Positions 7,563 to 14,646 are shown, counted from the first letter of the stretch. The stretch: 17,057 nt of DNA from JAVBOW01 sp031549495 (GCA_031549495.1 JAVBPS010000012.1:1-17057); one strand, 5' to 3'. A program made the numbers and translations. Notes: generated by a model not told the origin, from the letters alone.

Positions 7563-8021
7563 TTATTTCCCGAGCAGTACTTCGTCGATCGCCTCTTTGA
7601 GCGCCTCCCTGGGCATCGCGCCCTGAGCTATCTGCGGATCGCCATTCATAGGGATGAACAGCAACGTGGGGATGGAACGGATGCCGAAGGCCGCGGCGAG
7701 TTCCTGCTCTTTTTCGGTGTCGACTTTGTAGATGTAAATGCGCTCGCCGTATTCGGCGGCCAGCTCTTCCAGGATCGGGGCGATCATTTTGCAGGGGCCG
7801 CACCAGTCGGCGTAGAAATCGATGATGGCCGGACGGTCGCCGAGGTATTTCCACGCTTCGGGGTTGGCTTTCATGTCGGCGACTTTGGTCTGGAAGTCCG
7901 CCGTGGTCAGTTGGATCGTTTTCATATCGTTTTCGGTTTGATTCGTGTTTTTTGCGTTACCGCCTGCGCATGCTGCGAACACCGTCGCCGCAAACAGGGT
8001 GGCAAAAATGATTTTTTTCAT
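7563..8021 (-). CDS. Lipoprotein thioredoxin
   Basis: A 152-residue thioredoxin with an export signal. MKK-IIFATLFAATVFAAC gives a lipoprotein signal peptide with the acylated Cys at 18, followed by a Gly/Asn/Thr-rich spacer. The thioredoxin fold starts near residue 34. The active site is FYADWCGPC (Cys74, Cys77), and the cis-proline motif RSIPT is present, so it should be catalytically competent. Expected location is the periplasm, anchored in the inner or outer membrane. I took the ATG at 8021 rather than the frame's first ATG at 8057, because it begins the signal peptide and lies downstream of the candidate promoter. An internal ATG at 7925 (MKTIQLTTADF) would give a cytosolic thioredoxin. 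First gene of the operon. Confidence 0.9.
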   Translation of the reverse strand: MKKIIFATLFAATVFAACAGGNAKNTNQTENDMKTIQLTTADFQTKVADMKANPEAWKYLGDRPAIIDFYADWCGPCKMIAPILEELAAEYGERIYIYKVDTEKEQELAAAFGIRSIPTLLFIPMNGDPQIAQGAMPREALKEAIDEVLLGK

Positions 8022-8054
8022 TGTTTTTATTTTTGATTTGTCTTTATCCTGCCG

Positions 8055-8112
8055 CAAAGATGCGATTTATTTTCCAATGGAACAAATATCTGATAGAAAA
8101 TATATTCACAAA
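8055..8112 (-). promoter_or_regulatory. Candidate promoter(s) of the thioredoxin-MarR-HMA-reductase operon
   Basis: Two overlapping Bacteroidota-type promoters can be read on the minus strand. One has TTTG (8083-8086), 20 bases, then CATCTTTG (8055-8062), one base off TAnnTTTG. The other has TTTG (8109-8112), 18 bases, then GATATTTG (8083-8090), also one base off. An imperfect 12-bp palindrome at 8096-8107 (10 of 12 positions symmetric) lies in the spacer of the second and is a possible operator for the operon's own MarR protein. The start sites and operator are inference. Confidence 0.5.
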
Positions 8113-8125
8113 AGGGTAAATTGCT

Positions 8126-8133
8126 TATATTTG
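8126..8133 (+). promoter_or_regulatory. Exact -7 box TATATTTG for the lipoprotein gene pair
   Basis: TATATTTG matches the Bacteroidota -7 consensus TAnnTTTG exactly and lies 21 bases before the ATG of the first lipoprotein. The -33 element is weak. The octamer ATATTTGT at 8127-8134 is the inverted copy of ACAAATAT at 8082-8089, which contains the -33 or -7 element of the divergent operon. Confidence 0.5.
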
Positions 8134-8154
8134 TCCGATTATCAATCCCGAACG

Positions 8155-8952
8155 ATGAAAAGATCAGGAACCTTTGCGGCGCTCGTGGCCGTGACGATAC
8201 TGGCCGCTTGCGGCGGCCGATCCCAAACCGCGCAGACGGATGCCGCGCCTCAGGCGCCGCAGACGGCCGCCGTCCTGCAATCCATCCTGCGTCCCGGCGA
8301 GGAGCTGAAACGGGACACCGTCTATGCGGACCGGGCCGTCTACCTCGAATTCGACGCCAACGGCGACTACTACCAGGTCTTCGTCGAAAAGGACGGCGAA
8401 GAGTACAGCCTGCTGACCGACGGCGAGGGCTGGGAGCTGAACCGGGGCGACGAGGTGACGCTCACCTGGAAGATGGACAGCATGTGGGTGGCGGGCGAAG
8501 GCGAGAAGGGTTACGTCGCGGAGTGGGCCATCGACCTGCAACGCACCAAAAAAGGCCCGCTCACCCTCTGGAAGCGCGACTACCACCGCCCCATCGAATG
8601 GGCCGAGTGGCCCGAGGGCGAGCTGAGCGATGACTGCTCACAGCGGTGGCGCGAGGCGGCGGAGTGGTTTTTCTGCCATGTAAAAGAGGACAACAAAGTG
8701 ATGTGGGAGTTTCTGAACTATCACAAGGGCCATTTCGTGGTGAGCCTGGCCCAGTGCGACGGTTACGCCGTCCCCGACGGCGAGGAGGACTATGCGATCG
8801 CGCCCCCGGTGCAGGTCACCGTGCAGGACCCCTTCGGCGAACAGGAGGGGAACGAAACGGTCTACACGTTCGGTATCCGCTTCGAAGGGCGGCGTTTCGT
8901 CTACCTGCTGCCGGATGAAAACGGGGATCACACGCCCGCACGGATCGATTGA
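8155..8952 (+). CDS. Lipoprotein of unrecognised family, copy A of a tandem pair
   Basis: A 265-residue predicted lipoprotein. The signal peptide ends in the lipobox ILAAC with Cys19, then an Ala/Gln/Thr-rich spacer to about 45. The mature part has RPGEEL (46-51), a strand-rich section with GDYYQVFVEKDGEEYSLL, and NRGDEVTLTWKMD (96-108). It continues through KKGPL and a Trp-rich helical stretch ending near REAAEWF (about 166-172). I do not recognise a family or an active site. The next gene repeats the same landmarks in the same order, so the two are duplicates. I chose ATG 8155 because it starts the signal peptide; the open frame extends further upstream to 7945 only by running through the promoter. 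It is divergent from the sulfur operon. Confidence 0.8.
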   Translation: MKRSGTFAALVAVTILAACGGRSQTAQTDAAPQAPQTAAVLQSILRPGEELKRDTVYADRAVYLEFDANGDYYQVFVEKDGEEYSLLTDGEGWELNRGDEVTLTWKMDSMWVAGEGEKGYVAEWAIDLQRTKKGPLTLWKRDYHRPIEWAEWPEGELSDDCSQRWREAAEWFFCHVKEDNKVMWEFLNYHKGHFVVSLAQCDGYAVPDGEEDYAIAPPVQVTVQDPFGEQEGNETVYTFGIRFEGRRFVYLLPDENGDHTPARID

Positions 8953-9005
8953 CCATGAAAAAAGGGGCATCGCTATACCACACGTTTTAAATTCCGGTTC
9001 TACAA

Positions 9006-9788
9006 ATGAAATACACGATCCTTTTGGCTGTCCTGCTGATGGCCGCCTGCTGGAGCAATCCGAAAAAGAACCCCTTGAAGATCGCGGACTACGAGTTCGT
9101 CCAGGACACGCCCGACCACGAACCCGGGGAAGGCGCCGGCGAGCGGGTCTGCGACCTGCGGCCCGGTCAGGAACTTGACCTCGGCCAAACCTATACGGAC
9201 GAGTGCGAGTTCATGGCCTATAACACGCAGGGCGATTTCATCGAAATCTGCGTGCGCAAAGGGGATGCCTACGTCACCCTGGTCAGTTGCCTGGACGGCG
9301 AGCCGGAGCTGCACCGCGGCGATAAGGTGCGCCTGACGTGGAAAATGGACAACCTGATGGTCGATCCCGAGCACAGCCGCTCGATCATCACGGAAATGGC
9401 GCTGGAACTGGATGACGTGCGTCCCGGGCCCCTGTCCCGCTACCTGGCCGACGAGCATCCGCATCACGATTACTGGGGCCCGGACGAATGGCCCGAGGAT
9501 TACCAGAAGCAATGCATGGACGCTGTGGATTATTTCATCGCCACCACGACGATTCCCGTGATCCGCGATGTGGTGGACGAGAACCGCGAGGCCGTACTGC
9601 CCGTACGGCTGCTGGAGGTCGAGGGGGACGAGGAGGATTTCCGGCCCTCGTTCGTGGCGATCCTGCGCGAAGGGCCGGGCGAGGGGGCGCAGATATTGAT
9701 CACGCTCGGCGTAGTCCTCTCCGGGACGGGACGGATCGATTACCATATCTGGCACGAAGGGAAAGAAGAATACGTGCCGTTGCCGTAA
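9006..9788 (+). CDS. Lipoprotein of unrecognised family, copy B of a tandem pair
   Basis: A 260-residue predicted lipoprotein: MKYTILLAVLLMAAC places the acylated Cys at 15. Shared landmarks with the preceding gene are RPGQEL (52-57), GDFIEICVRKGDAYVTL, HRGDKVRLTWKMD (103-115), the GPL motif near 140-143, EWPED, and a following helix ending in DAVDYF. By eye the identity is clear in these blocks but low elsewhere, and the C-terminal thirds have drifted apart. It starts 53 bases after copy A and probably shares its transcript. It is markedly acidic (many Asp and Glu). The function is unknown; an envelope location is the only safe inference. Confidence 0.8.
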   Translation: MKYTILLAVLLMAACWSNPKKNPLKIADYEFVQDTPDHEPGEGAGERVCDLRPGQELDLGQTYTDECEFMAYNTQGDFIEICVRKGDAYVTLVSCLDGEPELHRGDKVRLTWKMDNLMVDPEHSRSIITEMALELDDVRPGPLSRYLADEHPHHDYWGPDEWPEDYQKQCMDAVDYFIATTTIPVIRDVVDENREAVLPVRLLEVEGDEEDFRPSFVAILREGPGEGAQILITLGVVLSGTGRIDYHIWHEGKEEYVPLP

Positions 9789-9855
9789 TTTCCCGATGGG
9801 CGGACGCTTCTTTTATATCCGGGCCATCTTGGTTTTAATCTTCAAATTAAATTGA

Positions 9856-9863
9856 TATTTTTG
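9856..9863 (+). promoter_or_regulatory. Exact -7 box TATTTTTG for the AraC-type regulator
   Basis: TATTTTTG matches TAnnTTTG. A TTGG at 9829-9832 could be the -33 element, at 23 bases, slightly long for the usual 19-20. The ATG lies 60 bases downstream. The surrounding 9789-9923 gap is otherwise empty and AT-rich just before the box. Confidence 0.5.
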
Positions 9864-9923
9864 CAGCATTCAACCGGCTGGTAATGGGTACGCTAAATCA
9901 TTACGTTTACCGATAGACGACAG

Positions 9924-10985
9924 ATGGAAGTTTTTTTCGAAAACCTGACCTATTGCACCTATGGGATGACCACGATGTTCACCGTGTTCATCTCGATCCT
10001 GCTATACCGGCAACGCGGGCAGAACGGCCTTGTCCGTTTCCTGTACCGGGTCATGGTGTTCTGGTCGTTCATCCTGCTCAAGGACATCATCTACCTGGCC
10101 GAGGGCTTCGGGACGGACGCACGCATACACCGCATAACCGCGGCGGTCGACATGCTGTGCGTGCCGGTTTTCGCCGTCTTCCTTTTCGAGGTCGTCAAGC
10201 CGGGATGGGCCAACGCGTTCAAGGTATCGGCCATGCTGCTGCCCACGGCCGTCGGTATCGGCATCTTCGTGGCTACCGATTCGGCAGGCGTTTTCCGGGG
10301 ACTGGTCCTCTATTCCAATATCATCGCGGCGGGATTCGCGATCCTGGTGCTGCGGTCGGTGCACAATTTCAACAAATACATCAAGATGAACTACTCCTAC
10401 ACCGAGCAGATCAGTATATACTGGCTGCGGACGGTGGTGGTGCTGCTGCTGCTGGTGTTGCTTTTGTGGTCGGTGGTCTCTTTCCTCGATTCGCAGTTGG
10501 GGAAATCCATTTATTACCTCTCGCTGATCTCCGTCTTTACCTATATTTACGTGCACACGATGCGCCATCACGTCGTCTCGATGCCCAACACACTGCACCT
10601 TTTCACCTCCGGCACGGATGACAACGAAACGCCCGCAGCCATCCCCGGGAGCGAGCAGATGGCCGCCAAACTGGCGTGGAGCATGGACGATCGGCGGATG
10701 TTCCTGAACCCCATGCTGACCCTGCGCGAAGTCGCCACGGCCATCGGGACGAACCGCACCTATCTTTCCGCCTACCTGAACCAGAAACTACAAACGAACT
10801 TCTACGACTACGTCAATGCGTACCGCGTGAAAGAGGCCGAGAAGTTGCTGGTGACCGAAAGGAACCTCAAAATAGAGGAGATCGCGAAGCGCTGCGGCTT
10901 CAACTCGCTCTCCACGTTCCTGCGCTCCTTCAATAAGATCAACGGCATCACGCCGGCAAAATTCCGCGCAAAGGAGGTTTTTTAA
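9924..10985 (+). CDS. AraC-family regulator with seven-helix membrane N-terminus
   Basis: A 353-residue membrane-bound transcription factor. Hydrophobic segments lie at about 10-28, 40-58, 71-92, 102-117, 124-144, 168-188 and 194-211, suggesting seven transmembrane helices. The AraC DNA-binding domain spans about 260-350. Its first helix-turn-helix region is MLTLREVATAIGTNRTYLSAYLN, and the second is IEEIAKRCGFNSLSTFLRSFNKINGITPAKFR, which keeps the classic GF-S--F-R-FKK--G-TP-FR signature. In Bacteroidota this layout senses an envelope or membrane signal and controls nearby genes. Targets here are unknown; the lipoproteins on either side are candidates. A short linker with Asp, Glu and Pro (230-243) joins the two halves. 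Confidence 0.88.
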   Translation: MEVFFENLTYCTYGMTTMFTVFISILLYRQRGQNGLVRFLYRVMVFWSFILLKDIIYLAEGFGTDARIHRITAAVDMLCVPVFAVFLFEVVKPGWANAFKVSAMLLPTAVGIGIFVATDSAGVFRGLVLYSNIIAAGFAILVLRSVHNFNKYIKMNYSYTEQISIYWLRTVVVLLLLVLLLWSVVSFLDSQLGKSIYYLSLISVFTYIYVHTMRHHVVSMPNTLHLFTSGTDDNETPAAIPGSEQMAAKLAWSMDDRRMFLNPMLTLREVATAIGTNRTYLSAYLNQKLQTNFYDYVNAYRVKEAEKLLVTERNLKIEEIAKRCGFNSLSTFLRSFNKINGITPAKFRAKEVF

Positions 10986-11060
10986 TCATAATTATACTTA
11001 TTGACATTCGATTTTGACCGAATGGCAATTCCGGCTGCCGTCCGTCAGCTGTTTTTATCC

Positions 11061-11068
11061 TAAATTTG
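11061..11068 (+). promoter_or_regulatory. Exact -7 box TAAATTTG before a small lipoprotein gene
   Basis: TAAATTTG fits TAnnTTTG exactly, 44 bases before the ATG at 11113. No convincing -33 TTTG is seen at the usual distance. A weak 6-bp hairpin (CATTCG 11005-11010 with CGAATG 11019-11024) between the regulator's stop and this box could mark the end of the preceding transcript. Confidence 0.45.
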
Positions 11069-11112
11069 GATTCGGCTTCATCCATAGGCGACTACCCAAA
11101 TAATAAAACGAT

Positions 11113-11595
11113 ATGCGGATAAAGAACACCTTATTTATAGCGGGCCTTCTGGCGGGCGTCGCCATGCTGGCTTCATGCACGACCACCACGGTGCTGACCG
11201 GCGGTTCGGGTTACGACAACGTAAGCACGGTCGGAAGCCTGCTCTCCCGGGGGCAGTTTCGCGTCCAGCTCGTCGAGTGCGTCGGCAACGCCGGCTCGCA
11301 AAGCGTCACCGCCGTGCTGGCCGTCACCAACCGGGGACCCAATACACACTGCTACATCGGCGGCAGCGTCAACAAAAGCGTAGCCATCGACGATTGGGGC
11401 TACACCAGCAAACCCTACAACAGCGTGGGTACGCATTACGACCTGCCGTCGGATGTGGTGGTGCGCGTGGAGGTCCCCCGCATAGAACCCGTGCGGCCCG
11501 GGACGCCCAAATTCCAGATCCTGCGCATCAACATCGGAAGCGGCGAGAGCAGCCTGGCCACTTTCCGGAACGTGCCGATAACTTGGTCCAATTAA
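11113..11595 (+). CDS. Small lipoprotein of unknown function
   Basis: A 160-residue predicted lipoprotein. The signal peptide MRIKNTLFIAGLLAGVAMLASC has its lipobox at LASC with Cys22, followed by TTTT. The mature domain of about 130 residues alternates strands with short turns: QFRVQLVECVGNAGSQSVTAVLAVTNRGPN, then VVVRVEVPRIEP, ending in ITWSN. This reads like an immunoglobulin-like beta-sandwich, the sort that has a ligand or partner contact in envelope proteins; that is inference from pattern only. I do not recognise the family. The last five codons and the stop lie inside the left arm of a perfect 24-bp inverted repeat. Confidence 0.8.
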   Translation: MRIKNTLFIAGLLAGVAMLASCTTTTVLTGGSGYDNVSTVGSLLSRGQFRVQLVECVGNAGSQSVTAVLAVTNRGPNTHCYIGGSVNKSVAIDDWGYTSKPYNSVGTHYDLPSDVVVRVEVPRIEPVRPGTPKFQILRINIGSGESSLATFRNVPITWSN

Positions 11596-11628
11596 CGGGA
11601 AGATTTCCCGTTAATTGGACCAAGTTAT
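11578..11628 (+). terminator. Perfect 24-bp palindrome overlapping the gene's stop codon
   Basis: Bases 11578-11601 and 11605-11628 are exact reverse complements with a 3-base loop (GAT). The left arm contains the final five codons and TAA of the small lipoprotein gene. TTTT follows at 11631-11634 after ATCC, so it could act as an intrinsic terminator, although the T-run is short and offset. Its length is well beyond a normal terminator stem. Confidence 0.7.
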
Positions 11629-11664
11629 CCTTTTCGTTCCGCTGCGCTGGCATATTCCCCCCTG

Positions 11665-11685
11665 CCCCCCTTTGATAAAGGGGGG
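11665..11685. repeat. C-run/G-run stem-loop
   Basis: CCCCCCTTT (11665-11673) pairs with AAAGGGGGG (11677-11685) around the loop GAT. It sits in the 141-base gap before the large exported protein and after the palindrome at 11578-11628. Both hairpins share the GAT loop. The style matches the C-run/G-run hairpin at 15793-15820. A -7-like ACACTTTG at 11702-11709 lacks the TA, so no promoter is claimed in this gap. Confidence 0.6.
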
Positions 11686-11736
11686 TGCGCCAGGCCAACG
11701 CACACTTTGCTCGGACTTAACAATTAAAACAAGACG

Positions 11737-14565
11737 ATGAAGAACATCATTGTGTTATTGGCTTTCTGCCTTTCTTGCTTTACGCTTGGGGCGCAGAAAA
11801 AGTATGCTGCCGCGGAAGTGGGAGCGCTGGCCTCGTTCCTGGGGCAGCCCAGCGGCGAAACGGGGAAGACCAATGCCCAGGCGTTGGGGATCGACGTGGC
11901 GGTCACGGAGCGCAATGCGGGGGATTGGATCGAGAAAATTGTCGTTTCCTTTACCGAAAACGGGGGGACGCAATATGTCAAGGACCTGGTTTTCGAGAGC
12001 AAGGGGAATCCGCGGCTGGCGGGGACGCTTACGCTCGACGGGTTCGGCGAGCTGGTTTGGCTGACGCTCAACAATATGGGCGAGAAGTTGAGCGTGGTGG
12101 GCTGTCCGCAACTGCGGCGCATCACCATCCAGTGCAGCGACCCGGGACAGTTGGACGCGCCGCATGAGTTGACGGTTTCGGATTGCCCGGCGCTTACGCG
12201 GATCCATGTCGAGGGGCTGCTGACCGATTGCGTGGTCACGAAATGCGCCACGCTGGAAAATGTGCGGTTCAACGCCACCGGCCTGCGCGAGATCGACCTG
12301 TCGGACATCAAGTCGCTGCTGATCGCCAGCCTCGAACGCAATCTGCTATCATACATAGACTTGCCCGACGGGGTGAAACTCAATACGTTCAGTTGCCAGG
12401 GCAATGCGCTGCCGCCTGACGGGTTGATGGATCTGGTGCGCCGCGTGCGCGGGGCGGAGCTCGATCCCGAACGGTCGGCGTTCTATGAATTCCTGCCCCA
12501 GACGATCGTCTATTCAGACCCGAAAACGGGCAGTACCACGCTGAAGGCGGGGGCGGCCATAGACCTTTCGCCGCTGGCCGCGATCAAGTACGGCACGCCC
12601 GAAAAATCATATCCGGCCAGCTTCACCTGGCAGAGTGAAAAACCCCGGCCGGAAGGCGGCGTTACGCTGACCGGCATCGCCGGGGCGAGCAAAACCTCCG
12701 GCAAGCTGACCGTGCCGTCGGGCCTGGCGGGGCAGACGGTCGTGTGCGGCTACAACCTGCCGCCGTTCTTTACCGGCGACAAGATCGCCTTCCGCTTCGC
12801 GGTGGCTGCGCCGACCGGCGGTAGCGGCGGCAGTGGCGGCGACAGTGGCAGCGGCAGCGGCAGTAGCAGCGGCAGTAGCAGTGGCAGTGGCAGTAGCAGC
12901 GGCAGTAGCAGTAGCGGCATGAGCCAGTATACTTATGATTATTTAATGGAGCGGATGTTGCGGCAACTGGAACGGGAGCGACAGAGGAAAGCGAATCGGG
13001 AAGACCCTACTCCTCCTACACCACCGACTCCTCCTACCCCTCCTACCCCACCTACACCTCCTACACCTCCTACACCTCCGACTCCTCCGACACCACCTAC
13101 TCCTCCGACTCCTCCTAACCCACCGATTCCTCCTACTCCACCCACTCCGCCGACCCCACCTACCCCACCTACACCACCGGCAGAGCCCGAGGTGTTTACC
13201 CCGGAGCCTGATGTGCGGTACGAAAACGGCGAGACGGTACACGTCAAGGTGCTGCCGCCCCCTGCGCGCAACCCGAAGGACAGCGTGGTGCTCGAGATAT
13301 CGTACTATCCGACCACCTTCGGCGTGGAGAAAGCCGATTTCACGAAAGAACCGACGGTGCCGCTGAACATCGAGGATAACGCGCCGCGGATCGCCCGCGG
13401 GATCCAGGGCCAGACCCCCGACACCATACTGGTGCAGCTGAACTTCTATCCGGAGCGCGAAAAGAAGGATTACCGCGAAGCCGTGGTACGGATCCCCTTC
13501 CAGAACGTGGACAAAAAAGGCAAGCAAACCCCGGCCAGGGTCATGGTCAGGCGCCCCTCGCACACCTTCCAGACCCAGCCGCTCTTCGTGACGCCCCGGG
13601 AACTGGGATACGCTTACGTGGCCGTGCAGGTGCACCAGAAAAAAGGCCCCGTGGAGCCCGACATGGGCGTGTGGAACAAAACGGCCGTGGTGGCGCCCGA
13701 GGAAAAGCCCGTCGAATTCGTGAAGGCCGGGCAGGTGAAGGTGAAGTTCCTGGCGCCCGATCGCCTTTGGCCGGGCGACGAGGTCAAGGTCAAACGGCTG
13801 GGGGGAATTCCCGAGGGTGTGCGCTTCAAGTCCGCCGCCGTGCGGCTCGATCCGCGCGAATACAACCTGCAAGCCAGCGACCCCATCGCGGTCAAGTTGC
13901 CGCTGCCGGACAACGGCCGTGAGGAATTCGTGCAAATCACCCTGATCAACGCCAACAGCGGCACCATCGTCCCGACAGCCATTTACTGCCCCCCGCCTGC
14001 GGATCCCGCCAAACCCGTCCAGGTCAGGGAGGTGAAAGCCGGCGAGAACCAGGCCGAATTCTTCCATGTGCTCACCCTCAGGGACAAAAGCGCGCAGGGC
14101 TCCTCGCTCTTACCCAGGATCAGCGTGCACCGCTATATCAGCCAGAAGCGGTACGTGGAATATGAGCGGTCGGACTATCTGATACTGGAATATTACGGTC
14201 TGGTCGAGTTGACCCCCACCGGCAAATGGAACGACTGGAACAGCGATAAACCGGAAGACCAGTGGTACGAGGTCACCCTGACGGAGCTGGGCGAAAAATA
14301 CCTGATCCCCAAAGAGCAACTGGGGACGTACGAGGCAAGCGACATGCAGCAGGTGATGCCGAAATGGGAGAACAAGTACGACGAGTTCACCGGCGGAGTG
14401 GACGGCCCGAAGCTGCTGACCTACCCCCAGGAGGTGGTCAACGAATACAAGGCGCTGGAAAAACAGCGCGAACGGATGTCGCGGTACTACAAGGACGGCG
14501 AAACGGTTTTCATTGGAATCCTCGACGGTGTGGCGATCAAACGCGACCTGGTCAATAAAAAATAG
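11737..14565 (+). CDS. Large exported protein: LRR-like N-terminus, Gly-Ser and Thr-Pro-Pro linkers, unknown C-terminus
   Basis: A 942-residue secreted or periplasmic protein. A signal peptide (1-19) ends at TLGA before Gln20. Residues about 80-230 show leucine-rich-repeat-like periodicity (LTVSDCPALTRIHVEG, CATLENVRFNATGLREIDLSD, LLSYIDLPDGVKLNTFSCQGNAL), usually a protein-binding surface. Residues 240-358 form an unassigned beta-rich module. A Gly-Ser linker covers 361-394, a charged Arg/Glu helix 400-422, and a Thr-Pro-Pro linker 424-482 broken only by Asn461 and Ile464. The remaining 460 residues look like several beta domains with no family I can name and no T9SS, SusD or OmpA-like ending. 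Rigid linkers of this kind usually extend a domain through an envelope layer. The next gene is 81 bases away and probably co-transcribed. No catalytic motif is visible. Confidence 0.85.
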   Translation: MKNIIVLLAFCLSCFTLGAQKKYAAAEVGALASFLGQPSGETGKTNAQALGIDVAVTERNAGDWIEKIVVSFTENGGTQYVKDLVFESKGNPRLAGTLTLDGFGELVWLTLNNMGEKLSVVGCPQLRRITIQCSDPGQLDAPHELTVSDCPALTRIHVEGLLTDCVVTKCATLENVRFNATGLREIDLSDIKSLLIASLERNLLSYIDLPDGVKLNTFSCQGNALPPDGLMDLVRRVRGAELDPERSAFYEFLPQTIVYSDPKTGSTTLKAGAAIDLSPLAAIKYGTPEKSYPASFTWQSEKPRPEGGVTLTGIAGASKTSGKLTVPSGLAGQTVVCGYNLPPFFTGDKIAFRFAVAAPTGGSGGSGGDSGSGSGSSSGSSSGSGSSSGSSSSGMSQYTYDYLMERMLRQLERERQRKANREDPTPPTPPTPPTPPTPPTPPTPPTPPTPPTPPTPPTPPNPPIPPTPPTPPTPPTPPTPPAEPEVFTPEPDVRYENGETVHVKVLPPPARNPKDSVVLEISYYPTTFGVEKADFTKEPTVPLNIEDNAPRIARGIQGQTPDTILVQLNFYPEREKKDYREAVVRIPFQNVDKKGKQTPARVMVRRPSHTFQTQPLFVTPRELGYAYVAVQVHQKKGPVEPDMGVWNKTAVVAPEEKPVEFVKAGQVKVKFLAPDRLWPGDEVKVKRLGGIPEGVRFKSAAVRLDPREYNLQASDPIAVKLPLPDNGREEFVQITLINANSGTIVPTAIYCPPPADPAKPVQVREVKAGENQAEFFHVLTLRDKSAQGSSLLPRISVHRYISQKRYVEYERSDYLILEYYGLVELTPTGKWNDWNSDKPEDQWYEVTLTELGEKYLIPKEQLGTYEASDMQQVMPKWENKYDEFTGGVDGPKLLTYPQEVVNEYKALEKQRERMSRYYKDGETVFIGILDGVAIKRDLVNKK
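12817..12918 (+). repeat. In-frame Gly-Ser repeat tract (GGC/AGT/AGC)
   Basis: About 100 bases of imperfect 3- and 6-base tandem repeats built from GGC, AGT and AGC, coding for residues 361-394 of the large exported protein. Such tracts can gain or lose whole codons by slippage, so linker length may vary between strains without shifting the frame. Confidence 0.9.
13006..13182 (+). repeat. In-frame Thr-Pro-Pro repeat tract (9-base units)
   Basis: About 177 bases of 9-base units coding (Thr-Pro-Pro)n at residues 424-482, with single changes to Asn and Ile near the middle. The codons CCT, CCA, ACT and ACA are common here, whereas the rest of the gene prefers CCG, CCC and ACG/ACC. The tract therefore has its own base usage. 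Third-position mixing suggests that expansion is not recent for most units. Confidence 0.9.
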
Positions 14566-14646
14566 TGGAGGCAGAGGGCTTCTCAAACAAACGGGGCATA
14601 CCCGAAAATCCAAACAAACAACAAATCAAAACCTAAAAAAAGATTT

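Noticed and set aside
7945..8154. Upstream extension of the first tandem lipoprotein
   Set aside because: It would run across the divergent promoter region and the thioredoxin start, and would bury the lipoprotein signal peptide internally.
8955..8990. Eleven-codon frame between the two tandem lipoproteins
   Set aside because: Too short to support, with no leader-peptide features such as a downstream attenuator.
11702..11709. ACACTTTG as promoter for the large exported protein
   Set aside because: It lacks the TA of the consensus, and the nearest TTTG is 27 bases away inside a hairpin.
13006..13182. Short direct repeats considered as a possible CRISPR array
   Set aside because: The 9-base units have no unique spacers and encode an uninterrupted Thr-Pro-Pro linker in frame.
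12943..14067. 374-codon minus-strand frame opposite the large exported protein
   Set aside because: A shadow of the plus-strand gene; the Arg/Trp/Cys-rich part is just the complement of the Thr-Pro-Pro tract.
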